Under the pieces are notes generated by a model that was not told where the DNA came from, made no database searches, and saw only the letters and a list, made by a program, of their open reading frames with translations. The position numbers and the translations under genes are program-made. Below are positions 17,835 to 18,293 of a stretch of 18,293 nt of DNA, piece by piece. The DNA comes from Heterobasidion occidentale (Eukaryota > Basidiomycota > Agaricomycetes > Russulales > Bondarzewiaceae). How positions within the stretch are numbered: position 1 is the first letter of the stretch; the number at the start of each line of letters is the position of its first letter. The DNA is taken from positions 1 to 18,293 of the forward strand of contig JBCAQO010000113.1 in NCBI GenBank assembly GCA_039111635.1, read 5' to 3'.

Positions 17835-18293
17835 TATGCTTTTCACGGTATCAATGCCTATCATCTGTCGCTTCATCTTGTGTGCAGAAGGGACTATATC
17901 TTTCCTTCCAATGATAGTAGCTTCTGCAATCATCATAATTAGTTACAATAGTAGATATCCTCGCTAGACGTTGCTATTTCTTAATCATTTGAACAATTAA
18001 TGTGTCAAGCCTGACCGGACTCCATCATATGTCCAGGTCTTGATAATCGCAGTCAATCGTGCGGCTTTCTTACTGCATTTCGCAATCATTTTGCTTCTGA
18101 TTCATTTTTACTCACATTCAGACTCAGTATCGCGCTGATGTTGCGCGATCAAGTCTGGACGAACATTGTCACTCTCGCATGTGTTGGCCGTGAACGTCAG
18201 TCTGGCAAGGATTGTCGGCACCGGCAACTCCATTGTTAATTATAAAGGTAGGCTTTGTTGCTGACAATTCGGCTTTCTTATTGACCTTTGCGA
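17835..18293. other. AT-richer 3' flank, no gene seen
   Basis: 459 bases after the DUF6698 stop. The sequence is richer in A/T than the genes. The word CGGCTTTCTTA(C/T)TG occurs twice, at about 18062 and 18271. I see no open frame with convincing composition and no inverted match to the left flank of the cluster (11041-11271). Confidence 0.5.

Noticed and set aside
17611..17967. 118-aa + strand frame with a hydrophobic tail
   Set aside because: It reads through the last intron of the DUF6698 gene in another frame; its hydrophobic tail comes from AT-rich 3' flank.
11041..18293. Terminal inverted repeats around the Ulp1 cluster
   Set aside because: I compared 11041-11271 with the reverse complement of 17835-18293 and saw no match longer than a short word, so mobility of the cluster is not shown.

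Overview
The window looks like an accessory, mobile-element-rich stretch of a basidiomycete (Agaricomycete) nuclear genome. The evidence is as follows: genes are split by many short introns, mostly 46-60 bp with GT..AG ends; gene density is uneven; and one gene encodes a DUF6698-type protein, a family I associate with Agaricomycetes. I saw no bacterial-style operons, rRNA or tRNA.

Left half (about 131-8492). Two long, diverged inverted arms (outer ends near 131 and 8492) enclose one long minus-strand gene. Both arms and the inner side of the right arm are filled with copies of a short imperfect palindrome (TTTCTG-GAG ... CTC-T-CAGAAA). There are about 17 copies on the + strand in the left arm. 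Twelve of these cores lie in a nearly perfect 69-bp tandem array at 899-1690. Three more sit in a 148-bp tandem repeat (6712-7065), and about 12 inverted copies occupy 7210-8160. The shape is that of a foldback-like element with subterminal arrays of a possible protein-binding site. The enclosed gene (6601 down to about 2466) would encode a protein of about 1240 aa that I do not recognise. It carries a 15-bp VNTR (Pro/Ala-rich) in which one unit is 2 bp short and breaks the reading frame.

Middle (8493-11271). Low-information sequence with one plausible small spliced gene (8865-9372, 100 aa) and a possible remnant of a minus-strand gene (9822-10403).

Right half (11272-17834). A compact cluster of four genes, all of which can be spliced into intact reading frames: a 359-aa protein of unknown function (minus); a Ulp1/C48-type SUMO protease of about 526 aa with all catalytic residues (plus); a 286-aa protein with a CxxC...CxxxxC zinc-binding pattern (minus); and a 362-aa DUF6698 protein (plus). 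They form two head-to-head pairs sharing promoters of about 200-250 bp, one with a 15-bp direct repeat and one with a cluster of TGACTC sites. The pairs meet tail-to-tail.

The unifying observation is a SUMO theme. The protease sits between two proteins whose C-termini carry SUMO-interaction-like motifs (VDLV followed by SDDE, and VIDL followed by acidic residues). The long gene of the left element carries another (IVLSDCD). This suggests an undescribed SUMO-linked gene cassette, possibly mobile. The motif matches and gene structures are read from the sequence; the functional link is inference.
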